DNA from: an archaeon
GTDB taxonomy: Archaea; Nanobdellota; Nanobdellia; Pacearchaeales; GW2011-AR1
Assembly (NCBI GenBank): GCA_021107855.1
Contig: JAIORZ010000002.1
Location: forward strand, 181,425 to 245,424
DNA length: 64,000 nucleotides
Reading direction: 5' to 3'
The notes beneath the pieces were generated by a model that worked only from the letters and a program-made list of their open reading frames with translations, had not been told where the DNA came from and ran no database searches. Below, piece after piece: positions 36,545-47,482 of the stretch. The translations under genes and the position numbers were made by a program. The number at the start of each line of letters is the position of its first letter. The first letter of the stretch is position 1.

Positions 36545-39320
36545 TGCTGAACAAATCGCAAAAGCTCAATGCGTACACACCATTTCTATCAACGCAGTCT
36601 TTTACTGCGGCCTATATTGTCTCGTTTTGCGGACTGCTTCGTGCTTAGATGCTTTCAGCACTTATCAGTATACAGCGTAGCTGCCCAGCCTGCTCATAAC
36701 AACTGGTAGACCAGTGGCTGCGAACCCACGTTCCTCTCGTACTGGAGGGTCCTTCCACTCAGACAATAACACATCTAGTAGATATCATACAAACTGTCTC
36801 ACGACGTTCTTAACCCAGCTAACGATCCCTTTTAATGCGTGAACTCCGACACCCTTGGATGCTTGTGCACATCCAGGATAGGAAGAGCCGACAGCGATGT
36901 AGCAAACCGCCCCGTCAATGTGAACTATCGGGGGCGACAACCCTGTTATCCTTGAGGTACCTTTTCTGTCATCATCTTGATCCATTAAAAATCATAGATG
37001 GTTCGTTAAGCCCAACTTTCATTCCTGCGCTTCTTGCTGTTCAAAGCACAGTCAGACAAGCTTTTGCCTTTACACTCTACTCCAGATTTCCGACCTGGAT
37101 GAGCTTGTCTTTGGGCCCCACAGATATTCTTTCTGCGGGGTGCCGCCCCAGCCAAACTGCCCGCCAATTGCTGTCTCCAACTTCTCAGATTAGCGGATCC
37201 ATTAAAATTGGGTAGTGTTACACTTTTGCTCCACCTTGACCGAAATCAAGGCTTCAACGCTCCTACCTACTCTGGGCAATCATAATAAATTCGCAACAAC
37301 AGGTTGCAGTAAAGGTCTACAAGGTCTTCGCTTCCCACTAGACGACACCGGCCTTTTCACCGGTAAATGATTTCGGAGGGTGCAAGTTAGGGACAGTGAC
37401 AACATCGTTAAGCCGTTCATGCACGTCGCAATTCATACGACAAGGCATTACGCTACCTTAAGAGCCTCATAGTTAGGCCCGCCGTTTGATGGGCTTTCGA
37501 CCGGTTGAAACCGGCGTTTAGGCACCACCACTGGGCAGACTTCACCGAGCATACTCGTCCTTTCGGAATTGCGCTCAGCTACGTTTTTGGTAAACAGTCG
37601 TGCCATCCTTGTTACTGAGATCTACTCCCCCACACAATGAATCATGCAAAAGAATAGACATCCCTTCTACCGAAGATACGGGACTATTTATGCCGAATTC
37701 CCTTAACTTGATTAACCCTTCACGTCTTAGCCTTCTCAGCTAGGGTACCAGTGCCAGTTCTTGGTACTGCTCGACTCTTTCTATTCTCTAAACTTTTCGC
37801 TGGCTCTCGGACTCAGCGGATAAGGAAAGATTTGCAAACTTCTCTTCATTACAATCCACAAGCTTCTCTTTTCCGATACCTTTCGGCATTCCACCTATCC
37901 CAAAGCGATTTAGAGACTTAACAAAAAAGTCAAGTACAGGAATATTAACCTGTTCTCCGTCGTCGTACTCAGTTAAGATACGACTTAGGTGCAGACTAAC
38001 CCTTGGCTAATTGATAGTGCCAAGGAAACCGTACCCTTTCGACGTCTTTCGGTTCTCAGAAAGATCAGATCCTACTCACACCAGGATTCGCATTACTAGT
38101 CGCTCCAGCATCGCTTACGCGAAACCTTCTGCGCAACTAATACGCCTGCTTACCATGACATCCATTTCCGGATGTATCCGAAGTATCGGCAATCTACTTT
38201 AGCCCCGTCCATTTTAGGGGCCATAATTCTCAATAGGTGAGCTGTTACGCTTTCTTTAAAGGATGGCGGCTTCTAGACCTACCTCCCCACTGTCTCAGAA
38301 TTATGACTCCCTTCGTTACACTTAGTAGATATTTTGGGGCCTTAACTTCGGGCTCCCTTGTTCGGGTTTCGTGACAGCATCTTACATGCTGCCGCTGTTT
38401 CCGGTATTACGCAGTTTATAGGTTCTGAGTTAGAAAAATTTCCGTAGCAAAGTTGCCCTGCAAAATTTATCTGTACTTTACCCCATAAACAAACTATACC
38501 GAACTATACCTAGGCATATTTCAGCAGGAACCAGCTATCGCCAGATTAGAGTGGCTTTTCACCCCTATTCCCAAATCATCCGAGTACATGCACGTAACAA
38601 CGGTTCGGACCTCCATTTCTCTTTCAAAAAACTTCGTCCTGTTCAGGAATAGATCATCTGGCTTCAGGTCTTACCCTTGTGACTAACGCGCTTTCACACT
38701 CGCTTTCGCTTCGCCTTCCTTAATTAAGCTCGCCACAAAAATAAACTCCCTGGCTCGTTCTTCAAAACGCACGCTACAACCCCTTAAGGCCGTAGCTATT
38801 TTGTAACTATTAGATTTCAAGTCTTTTAACTCACTTGTGAGTGTACTTTTCAGCTTTCCCTCGCGGTACTCGTTCGCTATCGGACTTAAATTACTATTTA
38901 GGGTTAGGAGTTAATTCTCCCATATTCAGACGACTAATCCAAGTCGCCCTACTCTTTTAGCACCTGATATATTTTCTTCGTTTACGGGACTATCACCCTC
39001 TAAAGTGCTGCTTTCCAGCAGACTTCAACTCAAAAACTTAACCATTATGTGCCACCACATCTCTTACTCGCTTTCACGAGAGATTCAGCTTGCCCTGTTC
39101 CCTTTTCGCTCGCTGCTAATAGGGGAATCATTATTATTTTCTTTTCCTGCCGGTACTAAGATGTTTCAATTCCCGGCGTTGCTCTTCCTTTCGGAATAAA
39201 CACGTTTCGCATTCGGAAATCTCGGGGTCAAAGGTTGCATGCACCTCACCCGAGCATATCGCAGCTTGCCACGTCCTTCATCAAAATTTAAACCAAGCTA
39301 TCCATCTAATAGTTTCATAG
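36545..39320 (-). rRNA. 23S ribosomal RNA (ends approximate)
   Basis: conserved LSU blocks on minus strand incl. GTTCGTCGTGAGACAG-like peptidyl-transferase region, 5' GATGGATAGCTTGG. Confidence 0.95.
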
Positions 39321-39378
39321 AATCTATCTTTCATTTGATCAATCAAATCATTTATTTAGTTTTTACACTAAATGTCTA

Positions 39379-39399
39379 TAGTGATTTTTTATACTGTTC
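39379..39399 (-). repeat. 23S rRNA processing-stem 5' arm
   Basis: tagtgattttttatactgttc. Confidence 0.85.
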
Positions 39400-39541
39400 T
39401 CATCGAATATAAAACGGGGGTTAGCCGTCATTCTCAAACTCCATCCGCAAACGTCGTTTGCGAACTTCTTCGTTCTGTTTGTTCCCAAAAGGAAACAATG
39501 GATTTTCTTCGGAGTCGAATTTCAACTCGTTAGGAATCCCA

Positions 39542-39612
39542 TGGACCTGCCGTGAGTCGAACACGGGTCTACTCGGTGCAAGCGAGTTATTCTACCATTA
39601 GACTACAGGCCC
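39542..39612 (-). tRNA. tRNA-Ala (TGC) in the 16S-23S spacer
   Basis: GGGCCTG/CAGGTCC acceptor, ACTCG-CTTGCAC-CGAGT anticodon arm. Confidence 0.95.
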
Positions 39613-39723
39613 TTTACAAGACCTGAGATCCTCAAGTCCCATACAAAATGAAACTAGATGACCAATTCTGTTGCTTAATATTAATTTAAAAATTTACTAG
39701 AGAAATTATTCTCAAAAAATTTA

Positions 39724-41181
39724 TAGGAGGTGATCCATCTGCAGGTTCCCCTACAGATACCTTGTGACGACTTAACCTACCTTGTCGTAGAAAGGTTCTT
39801 CCCAAATAGGGCTTCACCCCTCCATAACTCGGTTGGTTTGACGGGCGGTGTGTGCAAGAGACAGGGACTTATTCACCGGACAGTGCTAATATCCGATTAC
39901 TACGAATTCCATCGTCATGAGGGTGGGTTGCAACCCTCAATCTGGACTGAGATATGCGTTAGGGGATTAGCTTCTCCTCTCGGAGTCGCATCCATTTGAA
40001 CATACCATTGCCGCGCGCGTGTAGCCCAGGGGATTAGGGATGTACTCACCTAACGTAGCCCGCACCTTCCTCCTTGTTACCAAGGCAGTCTCGATAAGGT
40101 ACCCATTTCTGTAGTAATTATCGACACGGGTCTCGCCTGTTACCTGATTTAACAGGTCACTTCACAGCACAGGCTGACGTCGGCCATGCATCTCCGCTCA
40201 GCGTGTCAGGTAAGCCCTTTAGACTGACCTTCATCCTGCTGTCGCTCCTGGTGAGGTTCACGGTGTAAAATCTAATTGAACCGCACGCGTCACTCGTTGT
40301 ATGTCTCCCCGCCAATTCCTTTAAGTTTCGATCTTGCGACTATACTTCCCAGGTAGCTCACTCTTCGCCTTCGCTTCAGCACCGAATCCTCCCGAAGAGG
40401 GCCCGATGTTTAGTGAGCAGTGTTTACTGCCAGGACTACACGGGTATCTAATCCGTTTTGCGCCCCTGGCCTTCATCCCTCACTGTCAGATTCGTCCTCG
40501 TAAGATGCCTTCGCTCATCGTTAGTCCACCGAGGATTAACACATTTGACCGTTACCCCCGGCGTACTTCTTACGTCTACCGATCTCTAGCCGCTCAGTAT
40601 CTCCTGCACTTCATCACGCTTGAGACGTGAGATTTCACAAGAGACTTAAACGGCAAGCTACGGATGTTTTAGACCCAATAAAAAGGGATGCAACTTGAAC
40701 TGCTGGTATTACCGCGGCGGCTGGCACCAGTCTTTCCCAGTCCTTATTCTCCCAGATTTTTACACTGAGAAAAAGCTTTTCTAAACGAAAAGCACTTTGG
40801 TTCGCTTTATCACACTTGCGTGCATTGTAAAAGTTCCGCGACTGCTGCACTCCGTAGAGCTAGGAATAGTGTCTCAGATTCCTTCTCCGGGCAACTCCGC
40901 TAAGAGCCCGTACTGATAATCGGCTTGGTAGGCAGTTACCCCACCAACAACCTAATCAGCCGCAGACTCATCCTTGAGCACGAGTTTCAGGGATATACCT
41001 TTCCAGGTCGAATCCCCTATCGAGTGTTAGACACAGTTTCCCGTGCTTATCCTCGACTCAAGGGTAGATTATCTACGTGTTACTGAGCAGTTCGCCTTCC
41101 TAATAGTAAACTAAAAGAAAAAACTTGCATGTCTAAACCCAAACCAAATAGCTGCATCCTCCAGCAGGATAAACTGGAATT
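39724..41181 (-). rRNA. 16S ribosomal RNA
   Basis: 3' GGATCACCTCC, GTGCCAGCCGCCGCGGTAATAC, 5' ATTCCAGTTTATCCTGCTGGAGG. Confidence 0.96.
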
Positions 41182-41582
41182 AAACAAAATTGTTCTTTAT
41201 GTATTCGAGAATACAAATCCTTTTTTGCTTTTCAAAGATAAAGGTTAACCTTTGAAAATTTGCTATCATAAAAATTATGAATGATATCTAAATTAATTCA
41301 TACATCGCACAGACGTATTTTATTTAGAAAGATCGCTCCATCACTTTAAGACATAACTAGAATTGATCATCATCACACCCGACTCAACGGTCCAGCGCTC
41401 ATTCTAGCCTCAAAATTATCAATTGAAGCCTTGGATATTATCTCCAAAGTTTTCATTTTGTAATATTAACCGCAAAAATCCTTTTATAAAGGTTTCCTTT
41501 ATAACATGAAATTTTCCGACGGAAAGTCACTTTTATGAACTTATCGCCATTCAAAAAAATTTTCACGACGAAAAAAATGGTT

Positions 41583-41620
41583 TTTATTTAAAATAAAAAA
41601 ATAAAAAAATAAAAAAAAGA
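41583..41620 (-). terminator. poly-T terminator downstream of 41621..42547 (minus strand)
   Basis: run of T interrupted by single A on minus strand. Confidence 0.45.
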
Positions 41621-42547
41621 TTAAACTGCTAAATTACTAAGTTCAGATTCAACAACATTTTGCAAATTTTCAGCTCCTTCCTCAGAAAGTTCAACACGGG
41701 TTGCGATTCTTTTCTTCGCTAAATCTCCAAATCTATCAAGCTTCATTTCAACATCCTCAAGACGCTCTCGAATTTTAGCCTTTTCCTCTTCACTCAAATC
41801 CGCATTATTAAGACGCTCTCTCGCCATTTCAAGTCTTTTCTCTCCAATCTGCTCCAATTTTTCAACTCGAATTTCAGCCAACTCCACTCGCTTTTCTCGA
41901 GCAGCTTTCAAGCCCTCGTCATCCTCAATCTTCACAAGCAACTCCTCAAGTTCTTCGTCGTCCATTTCAGTCAAAGTTTTATGTTTTTGAATAATATTTT
42001 CTCTCCTCTCAAGAATCCTCTCTTCCATTTTATAACTCCGATTCAAAGCTCTCTCATGGAACATCTCAAATCTTTCAAGTTTCTCGTCGCTGGCATTGTT
42101 TGCCTCGAACCTTTCCCTAGCACGAGTATAAATCTCATCAGCATGACTTCTATGTCTCTCAAACTTATTTTGAATTCGCGCAACACGTTCTATATTTTCA
42201 ACAGAGTCCTCCGCATCTTCAGCCTCAGATTCCATATCCTCAAGAATTTCCTCCGCACGAGCAACAAGTTCATCATATCGCTCTTGCGCTCTCTCATAAG
42301 CCTCGGGGTCTTCCTCCGCCAAAACTTCAGTCTCAGCCAAACGCTTCTCAGCCATAGTCAAAGCCCGCTCAATCTTTTTCTCCTTATTAAAAGTAAAAGC
42401 AAATTTTATCCGGTCCATCCTATCCTCAAAAAATCCAACCTTTTTCGCCTCAGGTATATCAGACTCTTCTTCCTCATCAGCGACGACAAAACCCAAAGTT
42501 CCAACCAACAAAAGCATTATCAAAAACAAATTATTTGTTTTCTTCAT
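41621..42547 (-). CDS. secreted acidic coiled-coil protein
   Basis: signal peptide MKKTNNLFLIMLLLVGTLGFVVADEEEE; long charged heptad-like helices. Confidence 0.7.
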   Translation of the reverse strand: MKKTNNLFLIMLLLVGTLGFVVADEEEESDIPEAKKVGFFEDRMDRIKFAFTFNKEKKIERALTMAEKRLAETEVLAEEDPEAYERAQERYDELVARAEEILEDMESEAEDAEDSVENIERVARIQNKFERHRSHADEIYTRARERFEANNASDEKLERFEMFHERALNRSYKMEERILERRENIIQKHKTLTEMDDEELEELLVKIEDDEGLKAAREKRVELAEIRVEKLEQIGEKRLEMARERLNNADLSEEEKAKIRERLEDVEMKLDRFGDLAKKRIATRVELSEEGAENLQNVVESELSNLAV

Positions 42548-42576
42548 TATTTATACCTCCTTTCAAGTTTTTCATA

Positions 42577-43242
42577 TCAAACATCATACTCATAAACCTT
42601 ATCATACGGAATCACCCACCGCACAACACTCTTCCGATGCGCCCCCTCCATAATTTTCCGAAACAACCTAATCGAATTCCCATGCGCCGAAATCGCAACA
42701 TTCACCTTATTCTTCTTCACAAACTTCCTCAAACTTTTTACAAACTTCCTCACCCTCTTCTCAACATCCGCAAAACTCTCACCACCAGGCGGCGCAATCT
42801 TATATCCACGATGGATAATGTTATAATCTTCCTCGCCAAAAAATTCCTCAATTTTCTTTCTATTCCCCTTATCCAAACTTACAACAGCGTCGCCATGCAC
42901 CCGTAAATCATATTCCTGCTTCCCAATTCTCTCAATAAAATGCTCATGCGTCTCCCCCTCCAAATCACCATAACTTCTCTCAATCATCCGGTCATCCTCC
43001 AAAATAATTTTACACTCAGGATGAGATTTCAAAACAGGAACTAAAGTATCCTTAGACCGCGACAACCTAGTATGAATCGCAACATCAATTTTCTTACCCT
43101 TCAGCTGTCGAACAATTTTCAAAGCATGCCTCTTTCCCTGCGCCGTCAATTTCGAATCCATCCACCCAGTAAACCGCCCATCCCGATTAAACGTCGTCTG
43201 TCCATGCCGAAACAAATAAATCCGAAACCCTTTCCTCTTCAT
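42577..43242 (-). CDS. histidine phosphatase family (phosphoglycerate mutase-like)
   Basis: YLFRHGQTTFNRDGRFTGWMDSKLTAQGKRHA. Confidence 0.9.
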   Translation of the reverse strand: MKRKGFRIYLFRHGQTTFNRDGRFTGWMDSKLTAQGKRHALKIVRQLKGKKIDVAIHTRLSRSKDTLVPVLKSHPECKIILEDDRMIERSYGDLEGETHEHFIERIGKQEYDLRVHGDAVVSLDKGNRKKIEEFFGEEDYNIIHRGYKIAPPGGESFADVEKRVRKFVKSLRKFVKKNKVNVAISAHGNSIRLFRKIMEGAHRKSVVRWVIPYDKVYEYDV

Positions 43243-43288
43243 AACAACCTAACAAAAAGCTTATATAAAAGTTTAACCATATAATTAA

Positions 43289-43603
43289 ATGATAACATGG
43301 ATAGCGATAGGAGTCCTCGTAATCGTCGGTCTCTTCTTCTTAAAAGTAGAACATCACACGAGAAAATACAAAGTCCTCGGAATGATTTTAATCGGTCTAA
43401 TAATATATCTTTCAATAATAGGAATATTTTCTTCCGGCCAAATCGACATGACCTCACCAAAGGGAATCGTTAACGGAGCCTATCTTTACATCGGCTGGAT
43501 TGGGCAAACCGCCTCATCACTCTGGGACATCGGAGTAGATACCACGCATATGGTGGGGAATGCGATTAAGGCTAACGTTAGTGAAGAGGAGAGGGTGAGG
43601 TAA
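43289..43603 (+). CDS. hypothetical membrane protein
   Basis: two TM segments. Confidence 0.5.
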   Translation: MITWIAIGVLVIVGLFFLKVEHHTRKYKVLGMILIGLIIYLSIIGIFSSGQIDMTSPKGIVNGAYLYIGWIGQTASSLWDIGVDTTHMVGNAIKANVSEEERVR

Positions 43604-43723
43604 GCCTGGCACGGGGATCAAACCCGCGACCTCTACATTTTTGGATTTTTTGAAATTCAAAACATGAAAGTTCTTTGAACTTACTTTACCAATGTAACGC
43701 TCTATCAACTGAGCTAACCAGGC
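43603..43723 (-). tRNA. tRNA-Thr (GGT) with ~48-nt intron at 37/38
   Basis: GCCTGGT/GCCAGGC acceptor; TTACA-TTGGTA|intron|A-TGTAG anticodon arm; 37 nt exon 1. Confidence 0.93.
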
Positions 43724-43782
43724 ACACTAAAAATTAACAATTTCATTTTATAATCCTACCGCCCAATCCAAAATTCTAGCCC

Positions 43783-44397
43783 CTAAAACTCATCCTCTTC
43801 CGTCGCCCGCTTCTTCGCCAATTCCTTAATCCTCTTCAATGCCGCCCTAACATTCTTATCCAACTGAATCATCGAATCTTCCAACTGTGCCTTATTCTTC
43901 GTCCCCGTACAAACCAATTTCCCATTACTAAACAACAAAAACGTCGCGGTCGGGTCTTCCAATTTATACACCAGCCCAGGAAACTGCTCCGGTTCATACT
44001 CGGTATTCTCAAGTTCCAGCGATAACGTATTCAAATTCAAGTCCAAATTAATCGCACCACTCGCTACAATATTTTGCACCGTAATCTTCGGCTTAATCTT
44101 AACATTCACCCCAATCCTCTTCAACTGCTTAATAACCTGCTGAACAACATCTCTAACCTGCGCTACCGATTTCGTCCCCGTACAAACCAAATTCCCAGAA
44201 CTAAAAACCAGAACTGCACTTTTCGGTTTCTTTACTCTCAAAACCAAACCAGGAAAAGTATCCGGGTTATACTCAGTATTCGGCTGTGTCCGAGCCAGCT
44301 TCGTCAAACTAACATCCTTCTCAAGCGAAGTGGTAGCAACAATATTCTGCACCTTCAATTGCGCCTTTTTCGAAGCAGTTTTCGCACTTGCCATCAA
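43783..44397 (-). CDS. tbp: TATA-box binding protein
   Basis: two repeats: TEYNPDTFPGLVLRVKKPKSAVLVFSSGNLVCTGTKS / TEYEPEQFPGLVYKLEDPTATFLLFSNGKLVCTGTKN. Confidence 0.96.
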   Translation of the reverse strand: MMASAKTASKKAQLKVQNIVATTSLEKDVSLTKLARTQPNTEYNPDTFPGLVLRVKKPKSAVLVFSSGNLVCTGTKSVAQVRDVVQQVIKQLKRIGVNVKIKPKITVQNIVASGAINLDLNLNTLSLELENTEYEPEQFPGLVYKLEDPTATFLLFSNGKLVCTGTKNKAQLEDSMIQLDKNVRAALKRIKELAKKRATEEDEF

Positions 44398-44524
44398 TAA
44401 AACTCTCCAGACTTTCTACCCGTAAAAATCCTATAATTCTTAAATACCTTAGATAACCCGTCTATCATAAAAGATTAGAAGGAATTTTCTTTATAAAGGC
44501 TTTGATTGCAATAAATTGCCGTAT

Positions 44525-45613
44525 TTAATTACTAACCAACTTTTTTATCTTATTCACCAAATCCGGTCTGACATAATAATGCAACGTCATCTCAAAATTC
44601 TCCTCCCAATTCCCACTCTTCTTCGAAAATTTCTTATGCCCCAACTTCCTAGCCAAACCCAAACAAAATTTCCGGGCGTCTCCCCTTCTCCTTTTCAAAA
44701 ATTTCTCCACCTCACACGTAGCAAAATACGACCTAACAATATGCGGATAAAATCTCTTCCCACAATATTTCTCAAACGTCTTCTCAAAATCAGTATCTTT
44801 CAAAACCCCACCATTCTTTCCAAGAAAAACAAAATTACCCATCTTCCTCTTCTTCAAAATCCTCCTCAACTCTCCAACAACCTTCCCCGAAAAATTCATA
44901 ACAATATTCTGTGGCACACCATCCTTCCCAACAAAATCAAATCTCACACTATTCCCAACAATCTTCAAATCTCTCTTCTTCAGCGTCGTCAATCCCTTAT
45001 GTTTATTCTTTTTATAATAAATCTCACTCCCCACCCTCATCCGCGTCTTTAACAAAACCAACATCGGCAAAACCATATTATCTTCACCCAATGCCCCCAT
45101 TAAATTCCGTTGCAATTTTCCCAAGCATTTCCCAAACTCATCAACCCGACGATACTTCCTCGCCGTAGAAATTCTCACCTTATCAACATCATAAATATAA
45201 CTCAAACTCCCACCTAAATTCTCAAAAATAACATCCCAATGGGAACACGACTTTTCATCATGAACCCTCAATCTACGCGCAAAAAGCGGAAACGCCTTCC
45301 CTAACTTAGTCCCATCCGGCAAAATATCAATCCTCCCTCCAACAACCTTCCCATCACAAAACCCACCTTTCAAAAACTTCCCATCACGAATCAACTTCAA
45401 CGTCCCATGTTTCTTAAAAAGCTTAGCAACACTAACAGCGTCGTCAAATTTAACATTAGACTTCTTACAAGAATCACCAGAAATCTCAACGACAGCCAAA
45501 TCCGAAGCTCGAATCCGATAGTACCTCATCCAAAGAACCCGCCGACAAACTATATAAAATTTTGCAACCGACCCACTCCTAAACTTTTTAAATATCCTAT
45601 TCCAACTAATCAC
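44525..45613 (-). CDS. type IB DNA topoisomerase (poxvirus/bacterial-like TopIB)
   Basis: RMRVGSEIYYKKNKHKGLTTLKKRDLKIVGNSVRFDFVGKDGV; HIVRSYFAT; LGHKKF; TLHYYVRPDLV. Confidence 0.75.
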   Translation of the reverse strand: MISWNRIFKKFRSGSVAKFYIVCRRVLWMRYYRIRASDLAVVEISGDSCKKSNVKFDDAVSVAKLFKKHGTLKLIRDGKFLKGGFCDGKVVGGRIDILPDGTKLGKAFPLFARRLRVHDEKSCSHWDVIFENLGGSLSYIYDVDKVRISTARKYRRVDEFGKCLGKLQRNLMGALGEDNMVLPMLVLLKTRMRVGSEIYYKKNKHKGLTTLKKRDLKIVGNSVRFDFVGKDGVPQNIVMNFSGKVVGELRRILKKRKMGNFVFLGKNGGVLKDTDFEKTFEKYCGKRFYPHIVRSYFATCEVEKFLKRRRGDARKFCLGLARKLGHKKFSKKSGNWEENFEMTLHYYVRPDLVNKIKKLVSN

Positions 45614-46249
45614 ATGAAAAGACTCGGTGTATTTTTAATTTTGTTCTGTTTGATATTCGTTTCCGCTGTAGAAGACCCCACATCCCAAGAACTTGGAGAG
45701 AAAGAAGTTGAAGATATAAATAAGATGGTCGAAAACATACCAATTAATCCCGAAGGAGAAGTTAATTTCGAAGGATATAAACCATTCAAAACAAAAGCCG
45801 ACGAGAGAATTGCGAAGATAAATAAATATGTCGGACCTTTCAGTAAAATTATCCTTGGAGTTGAACTAGAAATTAGCTGGATATTTATTTTTTCCGTTGT
45901 CCTCTGGATTTTATTAATTGGATTTATATTGGTGCCAGTTAGAGAAATCTTTAATTGGAATCCCCTAATGAATCTTGCAGGGAGCATAATCATCGCGACT
46001 CTTGCAATGCAAAGTTTCGGAAAAAACCTCGTCATTTGGGTCGAAAGTCTAGTAACCGCATGGTATATCTCATTGTTCGTCCTAGTTGCAAGCGCATTCT
46101 TCGGGGTTATCTATTCTATCATGATGAAATATTTCGCAAAGCAAATCAAAGCGGCCAAAGAAAAAGCAGCCAAAGAAAAAAGCAAAAAAGATAGAGCAAT
46201 CATCAGTGCCAGCAGTAAAGTCGAAGAAAAAAGACTAGAAAATCCTTAA
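45614..46249 (+). CDS. membrane protein with signal peptide, hypothetical
   Basis: MKRLGVFLILFCLIFVSAVEDP start; TM segments; ORF-track start at 45407 is antisense to the TopIB gene. Confidence 0.6.
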   Translation: MKRLGVFLILFCLIFVSAVEDPTSQELGEKEVEDINKMVENIPINPEGEVNFEGYKPFKTKADERIAKINKYVGPFSKIILGVELEISWIFIFSVVLWILLIGFILVPVREIFNWNPLMNLAGSIIIATLAMQSFGKNLVIWVESLVTAWYISLFVLVASAFFGVIYSIMMKYFAKQIKAAKEKAAKEKSKKDRAIISASSKVEEKRLENP

Positions 46250-46470
46250 TGTTTTAGAAATGTTGATTTTATCAAAATTAAAACTAAAAGAAGTGTAACA
46301 ACAAGAGAGGCGATTAAGCTAACTGTCGCGTAAGATATTGCTTGAGATGTTCCAATGACGGCACCAGTTGCAACATTTTCACGAAGAACCCCGACCGCAG
46401 ATGTCAGAATAATCAAAAAAGATGTTATAGATATTGCAAGTGCCACGCCAAGAAGAATACCAATTATCAT
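46246..46470 (-). CDS. small membrane protein
   Basis: two TM helices. Confidence 0.5.
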   Translation of the reverse strand: MIIGILLGVALAISITSFLIILTSAVGVLRENVATGAVIGTSQAISYATVSLIASLVVTLLLVLILIKSTFLKH

Positions 46471-46516
46471 TTCATTGCATGGTTAAACTTTTATATAAGT
46501 CTTGTGTTAATTTCAG

Positions 46517-47470
46517 ATGGTGATTACAGTCTTTTTCTTTCTACTCGGGATTTTTCTTCTCGTAAAAAGTGCAAGTTGGATAGTAGACGGAGCTTCATCT
46601 TTAGCAAGAAAACTCGGCGTTTCAAGTTTAATTATAGGATTAACAGTCGTAGCATTCGGGACAAGTTTGCCAGAGTTAATTGTAAATTTATTCGCAGCAA
46701 CAGAGGGCGCAGGAGAAGTAGCTTTTGGGAACATCATCGGGAGCAACATTACAAATATACTTTTAGTCCTAGGAATTATCGCGATGATTGGGGGGGTTTA
46801 CATAAAGAGAGAGATAATTTGGGAAGAAATCCCGTTTGCGTTATTGGCATCATTTGTTTTATTCGTCTTGAGCGGGAGCCTATTCGGCGGCAAGGATTTC
46901 TTAACCAGAAACGACGGGTTAATTTTACTATCATTATTCGGGATTTTTTTATTTTATATCTATAAGATAACTGAACTTAGGGGTAGAAATTTTAATATTA
47001 ACTCAGTCATCGAACACTCAGGTGTTTCAATTGCACTGAAATTAATCTTGGGAACTATCGGGATTTACTTCGGTGGGAGATTAGTCGTCGAAGGAGCAAT
47101 TATTATTGCTGGGCAACTTGGCATTAGCGAGTTTTTAATTTCTGTTACAGTGATTGCTTTGGGAACAAGTTTGCCAGAGCTAGTCGTAGGTGCCGTTGCA
47201 GTCTTGAGAAAAAATGCCGACTTAGCCGTAGGCGAAATCATCGGAAGCAACATTTTCAACATTTTCTGGGTTTTAGGAATTGTGCCTTTAATCGCTCCCT
47301 TGGCGATTCCTACATTCATTGCTTTCGATATTGGGGTAATGTTCCTAGCAACGCTCATTCTATTCATCTTAATGTTTGTTGGGCACAAACACGAACTAAG
47401 AAAAGTCGATGGAGCAGTGCTCGTCTTATTTTATATTCTATATATTTGGTTTGTAATCGCCAGAGGATAA
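46517..47470 (+). CDS. CaCA-family Na+/Ca2+ exchanger
   Basis: VVAFGTSLPELIVNLFAA and VIALGTSLPELVVGAVA repeats, GNIIGSNITN / GEIIGSNIFN. Confidence 0.92.
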   Translation: MVITVFFFLLGIFLLVKSASWIVDGASSLARKLGVSSLIIGLTVVAFGTSLPELIVNLFAATEGAGEVAFGNIIGSNITNILLVLGIIAMIGGVYIKREIIWEEIPFALLASFVLFVLSGSLFGGKDFLTRNDGLILLSLFGIFLFYIYKITELRGRNFNINSVIEHSGVSIALKLILGTIGIYFGGRLVVEGAIIIAGQLGISEFLISVTVIALGTSLPELVVGAVAVLRKNADLAVGEIIGSNIFNIFWVLGIVPLIAPLAIPTFIAFDIGVMFLATLILFILMFVGHKHELRKVDGAVLVLFYILYIWFVIARG

Positions 47471-47482
47471 CCCCAACAAACT

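Noticed and set aside
36785-40850. ORFs inside the rRNA operon
   Set aside because: They lie within 23S/16S rRNA; no evidence of coding.
45407-45613. N-terminal extension of the 45407..46249 ORF
   Set aside because: Antisense to the TopIB gene; a signal-peptide start at 45614 fits better.
46342-46965. 207-aa ORF overlapping exchanger and small membrane gene
   Set aside because: R/N/C-rich translation in a shifted frame over a clear CaCA exchanger.
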